Program-made: the position numbers and the translations under genes
The notes under the pieces: generated by a model
Told to the model about the DNA's origin: nothing
Database searches by the model: none
The model's input: the letters and a program-made list of their open reading frames with translations, nothing else
Assembly (NCBI GenBank): GCA_029718625.1
Contig: CM056379.1
Span: 55,821,579 to 55,885,578, forward strand
Reading direction: 5' to 3'
Length of the DNA: 64,000 bases
Origin: Synaphobranchus kaupii
Lineage: Eukaryota > Chordata > Actinopteri > Anguilliformes > Synaphobranchidae
Shown here: positions 1 through 11,430 of the stretch, piece after piece
Layout of the letters: every line of letters starts with the position of its first letter
Position numbering within the stretch: position 1 is the stretch's first letter

Positions 1-1010
1 GTGGTCAGAGAGTCCAATGTGGGGGAGGGGGGAGGCTTTGTATGCTCCTTTGTGAGTAGTCTAGACCAGGTCCAAAGTGTTATCTCCTCTTGTTGGGAAA
101 TCAACATGCTGGTGAAGTTTTGGAAGGAAAGTCTTGAGATTAGCATGGTTAAAATCTCCAGCGAGGATGATGAATCCATCTGGGTGTGCTGTCTTGTTCG
201 CTGATGGCCTGATACAGTTCACCAAGTGCCGCATTCCTGTCACTGTTGTTGGGGGTGGGAGGGATGTAAACAGCGACTAGCAAAATCGCCGTAAATTCCC
301 TCGGCAGATAGAAAGGACGGCACCTTATGATCATAAACTCTGCCAGTGGTGAACAGTGTTTGCATACCACCACAGCGTCCCGGCACCACGCATCACGGAT
401 GTAAACACAGACCCCACCACCGCGAGTCTTGCCTCCGTTTACGAGGGCTCTGTCCGCTCGGTAGCATGTTAGCTGCTCCAGTTGTACAGCGGAGTCTGGG
501 ATGTTGTCATTTAGCCATGTTTCAGTGAAGAGAAGCACACAGCAGTTATTCACGTTACGATTCGCTGATCTCAGCAGTCGTATGTGATCCATTTTATTGT
601 CCAGGGATCGTACATTTGCCAGAAGGATGGATGGTATGGCTGGGCGAGTTGGTCTAGCCGCTAGCCTAGCCCGGATACCTCCGCGTTTGCCCCTCTTCTG
701 CTTCCCTCTCACACCGCTTGCGGCGCCTCCTTTCCGGGGGAGGAGTAGCAGTCGAGTCCGGTGTGGTTGCGGGCCGGCGGAGTAGTCCGAACTCCTTTAT
801 TGTCTCTGTTTGTGCAGTATCCAAAGTGTTGTAAAGCTGGCTCCTGCAGATCTCTAGCAGAGCCTGTTGACTGTACTTGTATTCTGGTGTAGACAGACGA
901 GACGAAGACGAAAAACTTTTGGACAAACACTTACTAAAAGAACAAAACACCGCACGGTCAGGACAGAGAGGGGTCGCTGCGTCTACTCGCGCCGCCATCT
1001 TGAAAACCTG
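1..1010 (-). mobile_element. Non-LTR retrotransposon (LINE), 5' end with APE endonuclease, broken
   Basis: Read on the minus strand, the sequence starts near 1010 with a start codon in a short GC-rich leader (MAARVDAA). A low-complexity, basic N-terminal region follows, and then an apurinic-endonuclease-like domain. Visible endonuclease motifs are LLANVRSLDNKMD (first Asn block), LLFTETWLND (catalytic Glu block), GGGVCVYIRD, VAVYIPP and, in a shifted frame at about 243-61, LAGDFNHANLKTF (the GDFN catalytic Asp/Asn block). The frame changes at about 700 and again at about 200, so this copy is dead. The reverse transcriptase would lie to the left, outside the window. The motif order is that of CR1/L2/Rex-type LINEs; the exact clade is not resolvable by eye. 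The 5' end abuts the middle of a Tc1-like transposase, which indicates insertion into that element. Confidence 0.8.
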
Positions 1011-1578
1011 CTTGGGGTGTTGTCTTCCTGGGACGGCCACTTCGTGGTCTGTCTTTGACTTCACCAGTCTCACGGAACTTGGTCCTAAGTTTGGAAATGG
1101 TACCAGGGCTGACACCAAATAATGCTGCCACTCTGCGTACCGGAACACCAGCTTCCACTTGCCCTATTGCACGGGCCTTATCCTGAAGGGACAAACGTGG
1201 CATGTTTATGCTTGGAGCACACACAAACTCAACAAAGTTACAGGACCCATGCACACAAGTGCTGTCAATTAGGTGCCAATCAGGTGCCAGTCACACACCT
1301 GTGACTGGCATACACCTGCCAGCACTTGAAGCTCAAAACGAGAGTGAATACCAACAGAAGAATATTGCAGGGGATTTTGGCACATTTTTTTGGGCCGCTA
1401 CCCACACGGTTAGCTGTGTTGCTCATTCCACGAATGCATGATCCTTACAAGTTGTACCTCGTTGTAAAGGTGACTAATCAGGCTTTCCAACGATTTAAAA
1501 TACAATACCAATTGGTATTATTAAAGGGGAGGAATAATCGACCGAAATAACGTTTCCGAACTTTTTTTGAGGAGTTTA
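1011..1578 (-). mobile_element. Tc1-like transposon, copy 1 (5' end and transposase N-terminus, interrupted by LINE)
   Basis: The minus strand encodes the start of a Tc1/mariner transposase: MPRLSLQDKARAIGQ, a helix-turn-helix with GVSPGTISKLRTKF, and a GRPR hook (RSGRPRKTTPQ). The frame stops being transposase exactly where the LINE begins. From here to 1578 it is almost identical to copy 2 at 9825-10392, including the 5' non-coding part and the terminal stretch ending in gaggagttta. The TA at 1577-1578 fits the TA target of Tc1 elements. The sequence beyond it is the palindromic core seen in other MITEs of this window, so this element landed inside another one. The rest of the transposon should lie left of position 1. 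Confidence 0.8.
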
Positions 1579-1917
1579 GTATCGCTTCTAAGAGTACCTG
1601 GAAATAAGATATCAGGAGTCTTTTGATATCCTTTTATATAGAGTCATGATGGCATCACTGTTTACCTGTGGAATACCTGATTACCACAGAATGGCAAGAA
1701 TGTGCAAGGCCGTTATCAAGGCAAAGGGTGGCTACTTTGAAGAATTTAAAATATATGCCTTTTTAATTTGTTTAACACTTTTCTAGTCTTTGCATAATTA
1801 AATTCGTGTTATCTCATAGTTTTGATGTCTTTACTATTCCAAAATGTGGAAAACAGTAAAAATAACAGAAAAAAACCTTCTATGAGTAGGTGTGTCCAAA
1901 CTTTTGACTGGTACTGT
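1577..1917. mobile_element. Right half of a Tc1-type MITE carrying a shared-core fragment
   Basis: Positions 1579-1630 match one arm of the palindromic core found at 15600-15660 and 36540-36600 (gtatcgcttctaagagtacc, then a match to the catcaaaagactc region). After that comes AT-rich sequence that ends with gtccaaacttttgactggta before a TA, an inverted Tc1-type terminus of the gtcaaaagtttggacac kind. The left half is missing because the Tc1 element at 1011-1578 is inserted in the core. Confidence 0.6.
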
Positions 1918-2036
1918 ACATTACATATAAAAAAGATGTACAGATGTAAAAATATAAAAAATTCTTATTATTATTTTTGTGTCTAACGAGAGAATCTTAT
2001 AAATAAATCGTTGATAACAATACATTTTTATTATTT

Positions 2037-5000
2037 TGTGAAAACAGGAGGTTTCCTTTTAATATCAATCTAAATTTAGAAGAAACACAGTTCTAATATG
2101 ACATTTTAGAGGGCTGTAATTTTGGAATTCCACATCAGAATGTCCTGAGATTGTCTGAGTGACACTCGGATGTGTTCATCTATCATTGTATAGTGAAAAG
2201 GTTTTGTGAAAAACAGGCGGTTTCCTTTTAATATCAATCTGAATTTAGAAGAAACACAGCATTTATATGACATTTTAGAGGGCTTTAATTTTGAAATTCC
2301 ACATCAGAATGTCCTGAGGTTACCTGAGTGACACTCTGACGTGTTCCTCTATCAGGCTGAAGTGAAATGGTTGTGTGAAAACAGCAGTTTCCTTTTAATA
2401 TCATCTGAATTTAGAAAAAACACAGCATTTATATGACATTTTAGAGGGCTTTAATTTTGAAATTCCACATCAGAATGTCCTGAGATTACCTGAGTGACAC
2501 TCTGAGGTGTTCCTCTATCAGGCTGAAGTGAAATGGTTGTGTGAAAACAGGCGGTTTCCTTTTAATATCAATCTGAATTTAGAAGAAAAACAGCATTTAT
2601 ATGACATTTTAGAGGGCTTTAATTTTGAAATTCCACATCAGAATGTCCTGAGATTACCTGAGTGACACTCTGAGGTGTTCCTCTATCAGGCTAAAGTGAA
2701 ATGGTTGTGTGAAAACAGGCGGTTTCTTTTTAATATCAATCTGAATTTAGAAGAAACACAGCATTTATATGACATTTTAGAGGGCTTTAATTTTGAAATT
2801 CCACATCAGAATGTCCTGAGGTTACCTGAGTGACACTCTGAGGTGTTCCTCTATCAGGCTGAAGTGTATTGGTTGTGTGAAAACAGGCGGTTTCCTTTTA
2901 ATATCAATCTGAATTTAGAAGAAAAACAGCATTTATATGACATTTTAGAGGGCTTTAATTTTGAAATTCCACATCAGAATGTCCTGAGGTTACCTGAGTG
3001 ACACTCTGAAGTGTTCTTCTATTATTGTATAGTGAAATGGTTTTGTGAAAACAGGCGGTTTCCTTTTAATATCAATCTGAATATAGAAGAACAACAGCTC
3101 TTATATGACATTTTAGAGGGCTTTAATTTTGAAATTCCACATCAGAATGTCCTGAGATTACCTGAGTGACACTCTGAGGTGTTCCTCTATCAGGATGAAG
3201 TGAAATGGTTGTGTGAAAACAGGCAGTTTCCTTTTAATATGAATCTGAATTTAGAAAAAACACAGCATTTATATGACATTTTAGAGGGCTTTAATTTTGA
3301 AATTCCACATTAGAATGTCCTGAGATTACCTGAGTGACACTCTGAGGTGTTCCTCTATCAGGCTGAAGTGAAATGGTTGTGTGAAAACAGGCGGTTTCCT
3401 TTTAATATCAATCTGAATTTAGAAGAAAAACAGCATTTATATGACATTTTAGAGGGCTTTAATTTTGAAATTCCACATCAGAATGTCCTGAGATTACCTG
3501 AGTGACACTCTGAGGTGTTCCTCTATCAGGCTGACGTGAAATGGTTGTGTGAAAACAGGCGGTTTCCTTTTAATATCAATCTGAATTTAGAAGAAAAACA
3601 GCATTTATATGACATTTTAGAGGGCTTTAATTTTGAAATTCCACATCAGAATGTCCTGAGATTACCTGAGTGACACTCTGAGGTGTTCCTCTATCAGGAT
3701 GAAGTGAAATGGTTGTGTGAAAACAGGCAGTTTCCTTTTAATATGAATCTGAATTTAGAAAAAACACAGCATTTATATGACATTTTAGAGGGCTTTAATT
3801 TTGAAATTCCACATTAGAATGTCCTGAGATTACCTGAGTGACACTCTGAGGTGTTCCTCTATCAGGCTGAAGTGAAATGGTTGTGTGAAAACAGGCGGTT
3901 TCCTTTTAATATCAATCTGAATTTAGAAGAAAAACAGCATTTATATGACATTTTAGAGGGCTTTAATTTTGAAATTCCACATCAGAATGTCCTGAGATTA
4001 CCTGAGTGACACTCTGAGGTGTTCCTCTATCAGGCTGACGTGAAATGGTGTGTGAAAACAGGCGGTTTCCTTTTAATATCAATCTGAATTTAGAAGAAAA
4101 ACAGCATTTATATGACATTTTAGAGGGCTTTAATTTTGAAATTCCACATCAGAATGTCCTGAGATTACCTGAGTGACACTCTGAGGTGTTCCTCTATCAG
4201 GCTGAAGTGAAATGGTTGTGTGAAAACAGGCGGTTTCTTTTTAATATCAATATGAATTTAGAAGAAACACAGCATTTATATGACATTTTAGAGGGCTTTA
4301 ATTTTGAAATTCCACATCAGAATGTCCTGAGGTTACCTGAGTGACACTCTGAAGTGTTCTTCTATTATTGTATAGTGAAATGGTTTGTGAAAACAGGCGG
4401 TTTCCTTTTAATATCAATCTGAATTTAGAAAAAACACAGCATTTATATGACATTTTAGAGGGCTTTAATTTTGAAATTCCACATCAGAATGTCCTGAGGT
4501 TACCTGAATGACACTCTGAAGTGTTCTTCTATCATTGTATAGTGAAATGGTTTTGTGAAAACAGGCGGTTTCCTTTTAATATCAATCTGAATATAGAAGA
4601 ACAACAGCTCTTATATGACATTTTAGAGGGCTTTAATTTTGAAATTCCACATCAGAATGTCCTGAGGTTACCTGAGTGACACTCTGACGTGTTCCTCTAT
4701 CAGGCTGAAGTGAAATGGTTGTGTGAAAACAGGCAGTTTCCTTTTAATATCAATCTGAATTTAGAAAAAACACAGCATTTATATGACATTTTAGAGGGCT
4801 TTAATTTTGAAATTCCACATCAGAATGTCCTGAGATTACCTGAGTGACACTCTGAGGTGTTCCTCTATCAGGCTGAAGTGAAATGGTTGTGTGAAAACAG
4901 GCGGTTTCCTTTTAATATCAATCTGAATTTAGAAGAAAAACAGCATTTATATGACATTTTAGAGGGCTTTAATTTTGAAAATTCCACATCAGAATGTCCT

Positions 5001-8000
5001 GAGATTACCTGAGTGACACTCTGAGGTGTTCCTCTATCAGGCTAAAGTGAAATGGTTGTGTGAAAACAGGCGGTTTCTTTTTAATATCAATCTGAATTTA
5101 GAAGAAACACAGCATTTATATGACATTTTAGAGGGCTTTAATTTTGAAATTCCACATCAGAATGTCCTGAGGTTACCTGAGTGACACTCTGAGGTGTTCC
5201 TCTATCAGGCTGAAGTGAATTGGTTGTGTGAAAACAGGCGGTTTCCTTTTAATATCAATCTGAATTTAGAAGAAAAACAGCATTTATATGACATTTTAGA
5301 GGGCTTTAATTTTGAAATTCCACATCAGAATGTCCTGAGGGTTACCTGAGTGACACTCTGAAGTGTTCTTCTATTATTGTATAGTGAAATGGTTTTGTGA
5401 AAACAGGCGGTTTCCTTTTAATATCAATCTGAATATAGAAGAACAACAGCTCTTATATGACATTTTAGAGGGCTTTAATTTTGAAATTCCACATCAGAAT
5501 GTCCTGAGATTACCTGAGTGACACTCTGAGGTGTTCCTCTATCAGGCTGAAGTGAAATGGTTGTGTGAAAACAGGCGGTTTCCTTTAATATCAATCTGAA
5601 TTTAGAAAAAACACAGCATTTATATGGACATTTTAGAGGGCTTTAATTTTGAAATTCCACATCAGAATGTCCTGAGGTTACCTGAATGACACTCTGAAGT
5701 GTTCTTCTATCATTGTATAGTGAAATGGTTTTGTGAAAACAGGCGGTTTCCTTTTAATATCAATCTGAATTATAGAAGAACAACAGCTCTTATATGACAT
5801 TTTAGAGGGCTTTAATTTTGAAATTCCACATCAGAATGTCCTGAGGTTACCTGAGTGACACTCTGACGTGTTCCTCTATCAGGCTGAAGTGAAATGGTTG
5901 TGTGAAAACAGGCAGTTTCCTTTTAATATCAATCTGAATTTAGAAAAAACACAGCATTTATATGACATTTTAGAGGGCTTTAATTTTGAAATTCCACATC
6001 AGAATGTCCTGAGATTACCTGAGTGACACTCTGAGGTGTTCCTCTATCAGGCTGAAGTGAAATGGTTGTGTGAAAACAGGCGGTTTCCTTTTAATATCAA
6101 TCTGAATTTAGAAAAAACACAGCATTTATATGACATTTTAGAGGGCTTTAATTTTGAAATTCCACATCAGAATGTCCTGAGATTACCTGAGTGACACTCT
6201 GAGGTGTTCCTCTATCAGGCTGAAGTGAAATGGTTGTGTGAAAACAGGCGGTTTCCTTTTAATATCAATCTGAATTTAGAAAAAACACAGCATTTATATG
6301 ACATTTTAGAGGGCTTTAATTTTGAAATTCCACATCAGAATGTCCTGAGATTACCTGAGTGACACTCTGAGGTGTCCCTCTATCAGGCTGAAGTGAAATG
6401 GTTGTGTGAAAACAGGCGGTTTCCTTTTAATATCAATCTGAATTTAGAAAAAACACAGCATTTATATGACATTTTAGAGGGCTTTAATTTTGAAATTCCA
6501 CATCAGAATGTCCTGAGATTACCTGAGTGACACTCTGAGGTGTTCCTCTATCAGGCTGAAGTGAAATGGTTCTGTGAAAACAGGCGGTTTCCTTTTAATA
6601 TCAATCTGAATTTAGAAAAAACACAGCATTTATATGACATTTTAGAGGGCTTTAATTTTGAAATTCCACATCAGAATGTCCTGAGATTACCTGAGTGACA
6701 CTCTGAGGTGTCCCTCTATCAGGCTGAAGTGAAATGGTTGTGTGAAAACAGGCGGTTTCCTTTTAATATCAATCTGAATTTAGAAGAAAAACAGCATTTA
6801 TATGACATTTTAGAGGGCTTTAATTTTGAAATTCCACATCAGAATGTCCTGAGATTACCTGAGTGACACTCTGAGGTGTCCCTCTATCAGGCTGAAGTGA
6901 AATGGTTGTGTGAAAACAGGCGGTTTCCTTTTAATATCAATCTGAATTTAGAAGAAAAACAGCATTTATATGACATTTTAGAGGGCTTTAATTTTGAAAT
7001 TCCACATCAGAATGTCCTGAGATTACCTGAGTGACACTCTGAGGTGTTCCTCTATCAGGCTAAAGTGAAATGGTTGTGTGAAAACAGGCGGTTTCTTTTT
7101 AATATCAATCTGAATTTAGAAGAAACACAGCATTTATATGACATTTTAGAGGGCTTTAATTTTGAAATTCCACATCAGAATGTCCTGAGGTTACCTGAGT
7201 GACACTCTGAGGTGTTCCTCTATCAGGCTGAAGTGAATTGGTTGTGTGAAAACAGGCGGTTTCCTTTTAATATCAATCTGAATTTAGAAGAAAAACAGCA
7301 TTTATATGACATTTTAGAGGGCTTTAATTTTGAAATTCCACATCAGAATTTCCTGAGATTACCTGAGTGACACTCTGAGGTGTTCCTCTATCAGGCTGAA
7401 GTGAAATGGTTTTGTGAAAAACAGGCGGTTTCTTTTTAATATCAATCTGAATTTAGAAGAAACACAGCATTTATATGACATTTTAGAGGGCTTTAATTTT
7501 GAAATTCCACATCAGAATGTCCTGAGGTTACCTGAGTGACACTCTGAGGTGTTCCTCTATCAGGCTGAAGTGAAATGGTTGTGTGAAAACAGGCGGTTTC
7601 CTTTTAATATCAATCTGAATTTAGAAAAAACACAGCATTTATATGACATTTTAGAGGGCTTTAATTTTGAAATTCCACATCAGAATGTCCTGAGATTACC
7701 TGAGTGACACTCTGAGGTGTTCCTCTATCAGGCTGAAGTGAAATGGTTGTGTGAAAACAGGCGGTTTCCTTTTAATATCAATCTGAATTTAGAAGAAACA
7801 CAGCATTTATATGACAATTTAGAGGGCTTTAATTTTGAAATTTCACATCAGAATGTCCTGAGATTACCTGAGTGACACTCTGAGGTGTTCATCTATCATT
7901 GTATAGTGAAATGGTTTTGTGAAAACAGGCGGTTTCCTTTTAATATCAATCTGAATATAGAAGAACAACAGCTCTTATATGACATTTTAGAGGGCTTTAA

Positions 8001-8130
8001 TTTTGAAATTCCACATCATAATGTCCTGAGGTTACCTGAGTGACACTCTGAGGTGTTCTTCTATCATTCTGAAGAGAAATGGTTCCGTGAAAACAGGATG
8101 TTTCCTTTTAATATCAATCTGAATTTAGAA
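2037..8130 (+). repeat. 168-bp tandem satellite, about 36 units
   Basis: The landmark gtgaaaacaggcgg recurs at 2541, 2709 and 2877, and so on, a spacing of 168 bp. The array runs from a diverged first unit at about 2037 to a truncated, diverged last unit at about 8050-8130. Units are very similar. A variant class with gaagaacaacagctctta recurs at about 3085, 4590, 5440, 5780 and 7960, and a gcagtttccttttaatatg variant recurs 504 bp apart (3214 and 3718), which shows higher-order structure. Single-base indels occur (for example about 4048, 4980 and 5584). 168 is 56 codons, and one frame is open across the unit except for a single TGA (see findings). I do not recognise the family. Confidence 0.95.
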
Positions 8131-8252
8131 TACTTTTATTTTGAAATCAATTCTTACACGCTTACCGTAGAATGCCTAGTATATTGCGAACCAAATAAAT
8201 TCGCGGCGGCTGGCTTGACCGTCTTTTTCGAAGTGGAGGCTGGCTTGACCGC
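8131..8252. other. Short unique stretch with a duplicated 14-mer
   Basis: It lies between the satellite and the inverted copy of the THAP element. The words ggctggcttgaccg and gaggctggcttgaccg occur 26 bp apart. Nothing else is recognisable. Confidence 0.4.
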
Positions 8253-8352
8253 AGTACAGCTACCCAGGCTGTCAATGGCAGGTCATTTAAGCTGTAGGAA
8301 TGGTTTACCTGACAATGGAAAAAAGTTTATATTACGTGTATGTCACAATATG
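8253..8352 (+). repeat. Inverted copy of part of the THAP/YqaJ element
   Basis: About 95 bp (from gtacagctacccaggctgtc to the tatgtcacaat end) is the reverse complement of 8905-8992, with a few differences and a small indel. It matches the join between the two coding fragments of the element on the minus strand. Confidence 0.85.
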
Positions 8353-8469
8353 TTGTGTTATCTTAACCAAAATATTACTGCCCTAGAAAAGCTAACTGCA
8401 GTAACGTTAGCTGACTAACGTTACAACTGACCCATGCAAGCAACGTTAGGTAGCTCACGTTAGCTAATT

Positions 8470-9114
8470 AGCACTCCCTTCGCTTTGACGATGAAGAATT
8501 TATTGTCCTTCACCTCCCAAACAACAGCATTATTGACCCATCCAGATCGAAAGTACAGATAACTATCTGTACTTTTGTACGCTTTCATCTGTGTAAGGGG
8601 ATGGATTCTCCACAAGATAAATGTAAACGTCACCGAAGTACAGCAGCGACTTCGCGGTTTTTAATAATCTAAATAAAGCAGCGGGTGCTGTATATGGGTC
8701 ACACATACCTAAGACGCTTAGTTTGTTTGCGTATCTTTGTTTTTCGTCTTTTGACAGGTGATCTAACACACGTGTGTTGCAAAAGAAGGAAATTTGACAG
8801 GCTTCTGCGGTAGCTCTATGGGGTTTCCAGTGTCCGTCCGCATTCTGGAACGTTTGTTTTGCCCGCCAGGGCTCCGCAGCAGTCACGTGACTGAAAACTA
8901 TGAATTGTGACATACATAAACTTTTTTCCATTGTCAGGTAAACCATTCCTACAGCTTAAATGACCCGCCATTGACAGCCTGGGTAGCTGTAGAGAAGGAG
9001 GGATTCACAACATCCTCCTCTCTGGGTTTTTCCTTGTCAGACGGGATTCTGTACAAACACAATCCAGGCTTGTCTCCTCTTCGGTTAGTGCATCCAATTG
9101 AACAACAACTATCC
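8470..9114 (-). pseudogene. THAP-domain / YqaJ-type transposon-derived gene, fragment
   Basis: On the minus strand a start at 9114 opens MPDSCCSIGCTNRRG and continues with LCLYRIPSDKEK, a typical THAP zinc-finger beginning (the C-x-x-x-C pair then the FYRIP block). The rest of the THAP domain is missing. Past a stop, 8946-8470 reads LDHLSKDEKQRYANKL, then LGMCDPYTAP and LVENPSPYTDES, and in a shifted frame YLYFRSGWVNNAVVW followed by VKDNKFFIVKAKG. Those blocks resemble a fish and invertebrate family that joins THAP or SWIM fingers to a YqaJ-type recombinase nuclease; this resemblance is from memory. The nuclease core is absent. Frameshifts and stops make it non-functional. Confidence 0.55.
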
Positions 9115-9232
9115 GGCATTTTGGCAAACTTTTGGGAAAAGTTGTCGTTGGCGGGCAGTGGAAGGTGGCTTTTTGCCCGCCAGGTGGGCGTTCCCATAGG
9201 GCTGTGACATCACGTGAAAACTATGAATTGGG

Positions 9233-10392
9233 TTGAGGTCTGGACTCACGGCAGGCCATTCCATCCTCTCCACTCCCAAATTCTGGAGGTACTCTGTCAT
9301 CCTGGAGGATGGAGTTAGGTCCCAGATTCTGGAGATATGGGATCGCCACTGGCTCCAGAATCTCATTCCGATATCTCACTGCATTGAGATTGCCTTCAAT
9401 GATGACAAGTTCTGTTTTGCCTGTGAGAGAGATACCGCCCCACACCATGACACTGCCCCCATTGAAAGGTGTCACGTGATCTGTGCAGTAATCTGCATAG
9501 CGTTCTCCACGCCGTCTCCATACTTTGATCCTGCCATCCAGCTTCCCGCAGACAGAACCTTGATTCATCACTGAACATGACGTTGCCCCACATTCTTAGG
9601 TTCCACTGTCGGTGCTGTCGACACCAGCGCAAACGGGCCTGACGGTGAAGGGCAGTCATTGCAGGCTTCCTGGCAGCCTTATAAGCACGAAGACCGGCCA
9701 TGTGCAGTCTGTTCCTCACCGTCTGATCAGAGATCTGTCTGTGGTACCGTTGTGCAAATCTTGCCTGTAAATCTCTGAAAGAAAGCCTACGGTTCCTCAG
9801 TGAAGCAAGGGTGAGGAACCGGTCTTCTTGGGGTGTTGTCTTCCTGGGACGGCCACTTCGTGGTCTGTCTTTGACTTCACCAGTCTCACGGAACTTGGTC
9901 CTAAGTTTGGAAATGGTACCAGGGCTGACACCAAATAATGCTGCCACTCTGCATACCGGAACACCAGCTTCCACTTGCCCTATTGCACGGCCTTATCCTG
10001 AAGGGACAAACGTGCATGTTTATGCTTGGAGCACACACAAACTCAACAAAATTGCAGGAACCATGCACACAAGTGCTGTCAATTAGGTGCCAATCAGGTG
10101 CCAGTCACAGACCTGTGACTGGCATACACCTGCCAGCACTTGAAGCTCAAAACGAGAGTGAATACCAACAGAAGAATATTGCAGGGGATTTTGGCACATT
10201 TTTTTGGGCCGCTACCCACACGGTTAGCTGTGTTGCTCATTCCACGAATGCATGATCCTTACAAGTTGTACCTCGTTGTAAAGGTGACTAATCAGGCTTT
10301 CCAACGATATAAAATACAATACCAATTGGTATTATTAAAGGGGAGGAATAATCGACCGAAATAACGTTTCCGAACTTTTTTTGAGGAGTTTA
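9233..10392 (-). pseudogene. Tc1-like transposon, copy 2, truncated transposase
   Basis: The transposase is read on the minus strand from about 10010. It has the N-terminal HTH (GVSPGTISKLRTKF), the GRPRK hook, a second HTH region (QISDQTVRNRL), the first catalytic Asp in MFSDESRFCL, VMVWGGISL, and the second Asp in ILQDD. The frame shifts near 9545 and again near 9310, where a stretch after ILQDD has been lost. A short frame then gives YLQNLGVERMEW and SPDLNPI. The element is cut immediately after NPI, so the Glu of the DDE triad is gone and THAP-element sequence follows. The right end (gaggagttta, TA at 10391-10392) equals that of copy 1. Confidence 0.85.
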
Positions 10393-11044
10393 TGTAGAAG
10401 AGAATTTACAAATCACTGCTTTCTGCTTTTATGTGCATTTTACATAGTGTCCCGACTTTTTTGGTATTGGGGTCTGTACATANNNNNNNNNNNNNNNNNN
10501 NNNNNNNNNNNNNNNNNNNNNNNNNNNNNNNNNNNNNNNNNNNNNNNNNNNNNNNNNNNNNNNNNNNNNNNNNNNNNNNNNNNNNNNNNNNNNNNNNNNN
10601 NNNNNNNNNNNNNNNNNNNNNNNNNNNNNNNNNNNNNNNNNNNNNNNNNNNNNNNNNNNNNNNNNNNNNNNNNNNNNNNNNNNNNNNNNNNNNNNNNNNN
10701 NNNNNNNNNNNNNNNNNNNNNNNNNNNNNNNNNNNNNNNNNNNNNNNNNNNNNNNNNNNNNNNNNNNNNNNNNNNNNNNNNNNNNNNNNNNNNNNNNNNN
10801 NNNNNNNNNNNNNNNNNNNNNNNNNNNNNNNNNNNNNNNNNNNNNNNNNNNNNNNNNNNNNNNNNNNNNNNNNNNNNNNNNNNNNNNNNNNNNNNNNNNN
10901 NNNNNNNNNNNNNNNNNNNNNNNNNNNNNNNNNNNNNNNNNNNNNNNNNNNNNNNNNNNNNNNNNNNNNNNNNNNNNNNNNNTTCTGCTTTTATGTGCAT
11001 TTTACATAGTGTCCCGACTTTTTTGGTATTGGGGTCTGTACATA
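10393..11044. other. Assembly gap (500 N) bracketed by an identical 62-bp sequence
   Basis: Positions 10483-10982 are exactly 500 Ns, a placeholder length. Positions 10421-10482 and 10983-11044 are the same 62 bases, beginning ttctgcttttatgtgcattt and ending ggggtctgtacata. This looks like two contigs that overlap and were not merged. The stretch contains gtgtcccgacttttttggta, which resembles a transposon terminus. Confidence 0.95.
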
Positions 11045-11430
11045 GCCTACACAGCATTCAATACCACGTTCAAAACTGTGTTTAAAGCAAGACATCCACA
11101 GTGATTTGGTTTCAGTTTAGGTTTCATACTATTAATCGATATTTGTCTAGCTATGCACTCCAGGTCCTAATAATTACATTGTCACCATCATAAACCTGCA
11201 GTCAGATGGCTTTAAGTGAGGAGGAGAGCAGCTGGATGGTATGGACTGGCCTGGGTGGGTAGTGAGGCCGGCCTTATGTTCTCAACTGCAGGAGGATGGG
11301 CAAGTTCCAGGGTAAGGCTTAGCAAGATCAATAATGCATGGAAATACGGCAAGGTTCTCAAAACGCGTATGCAATGGCACCATACATGTTACATGCATCC
11401 ATTGGCGACAGTTGACAAGATGAGGTCCAG
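11045..11430. other. No recognised feature upstream of the ST8Sia exons
   Basis: Unique-looking sequence. Upstream ST8Sia exons (cytosolic tail, membrane anchor, stem) would be expected here or further left, but none could be identified. Confidence 0.4.

Noticed and set aside
8053..8418. 121-codon frame at the end of the satellite
   Set aside because: It starts inside the last satellite unit and runs into unrelated flank. There is no domain and no splice or promoter support.
10381..11085. Long open frames through the gap, both strands
   Set aside because: They are mostly unknown residues created by the 500 Ns; the real flanking sequence gives only a few codons.
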